A DNA stretch of 64,000 nt, taken from NCBI RefSeq assembly GCF_009711055.1, contig NZ_WMJY01000018.1, positions 1-64,000 on the forward strand. The letters run 5' to 3'. Made by a program: the position numbers and the translations under genes. The stretch's first letter is position 1. The number at the start of each line of letters is the position of its first letter. The stretch is from Myroides pelagicus. Its GTDB lineage: Bacteria > Bacteroidota > Bacteroidia > Flavobacteriales > Flavobacteriaceae. Shown here piece after piece: positions 63,974 through 64,000 of this stretch. The notes under the pieces were generated by a model. That model had not been told where the DNA came from and searched no databases. It saw only the letters and a program-made list of their open reading frames with translations.

Positions 63974-64000
63974 ACTTGTTTACTTAAATATTAAACCCTC

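Overview
This AT-rich window comes from the chromosome of a Bacteroidota, almost certainly a Flavobacteriaceae and plausibly a Myroides-like species (the genus is an inference). The grounds are: TAnnTTTG-type -7 boxes in front of many genes with almost no Shine-Dalgarno sequences; a fused CcsBA cytochrome c assembly protein; a TonB receptor with an N-terminal carboxypeptidase-regulatory-like domain; many short lipoproteins; and a GH109 enzyme close to the flavobacterial type. No rRNA, tRNA, CRISPR array, integrase, transposase or prophage was seen. The window is mostly core chromosome with small accessory patches.

Layout. 1-10 kb: lipoprotein, rlmL-like rRNA methyltransferase plus a small membrane protein, SAM methyltransferase with a ZIP metal transporter, ccsBA, an aminotransferase and a GH109 glycosidase. 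10-14 kb: thioesterase, pyridoxal kinase, a repeat-bearing non-coding stretch, a small membrane protein and (R,R)-butanediol dehydrogenase. 14-19 kb: a self-contained damage-response mutagenesis cassette, made of a LexA-like S24 repressor divergent from a Y-family polymerase and a DnaE2-type polymerase. It is followed by two tandem 66-aa paralogues. 20-25 kb: dapD and three glycosyltransferases, then a deacetylase and a repeat-rich intergenic region. 25-36 kb: purL, and convergent to it a complete eight-gene histidine operon, hisGDCBHAFI. The operon is preceded by a 19-residue leader peptide with five consecutive His codons and an intrinsic attenuator.

36-45 kb is a patch of poorly characterised genes: an alpha/beta hydrolase, a mini-metallopeptidase, immunity-like proteins including two 134-aa paralogues, pepP, a SWIM protein, lipoproteins, a methyltransferase and a rhodanese. 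After 1.07 kb of non-coding DNA with a foldback element comes a PadR operon (46-48 kb). It encodes two membrane proteins sharing a HAAS-like N-terminus and ends with a 20-codon amphipathic micro-ORF just before the terminator. 48-56 kb holds gcvT, a YebC-family gene, an AraC regulator divergent from a siderophore-type TonB receptor, a YpfJ-type metallopeptidase, a membrane protein and a gutted yifB/comM pseudogene. 56-64 kb holds a tripartite RND efflux operon, mltG and a GNAT acetyltransferase.

The most interesting systems are the histidine attenuator, the S24/DinB/DnaE2 cassette with its palindromic intergenic operator, and the PadR operon with its micropeptide. Two diverged copies of a 69-bp dispersed repeat, 51 kb apart, and a 94-bp direct repeat that duplicated the pdxY promoter are structural curiosities.
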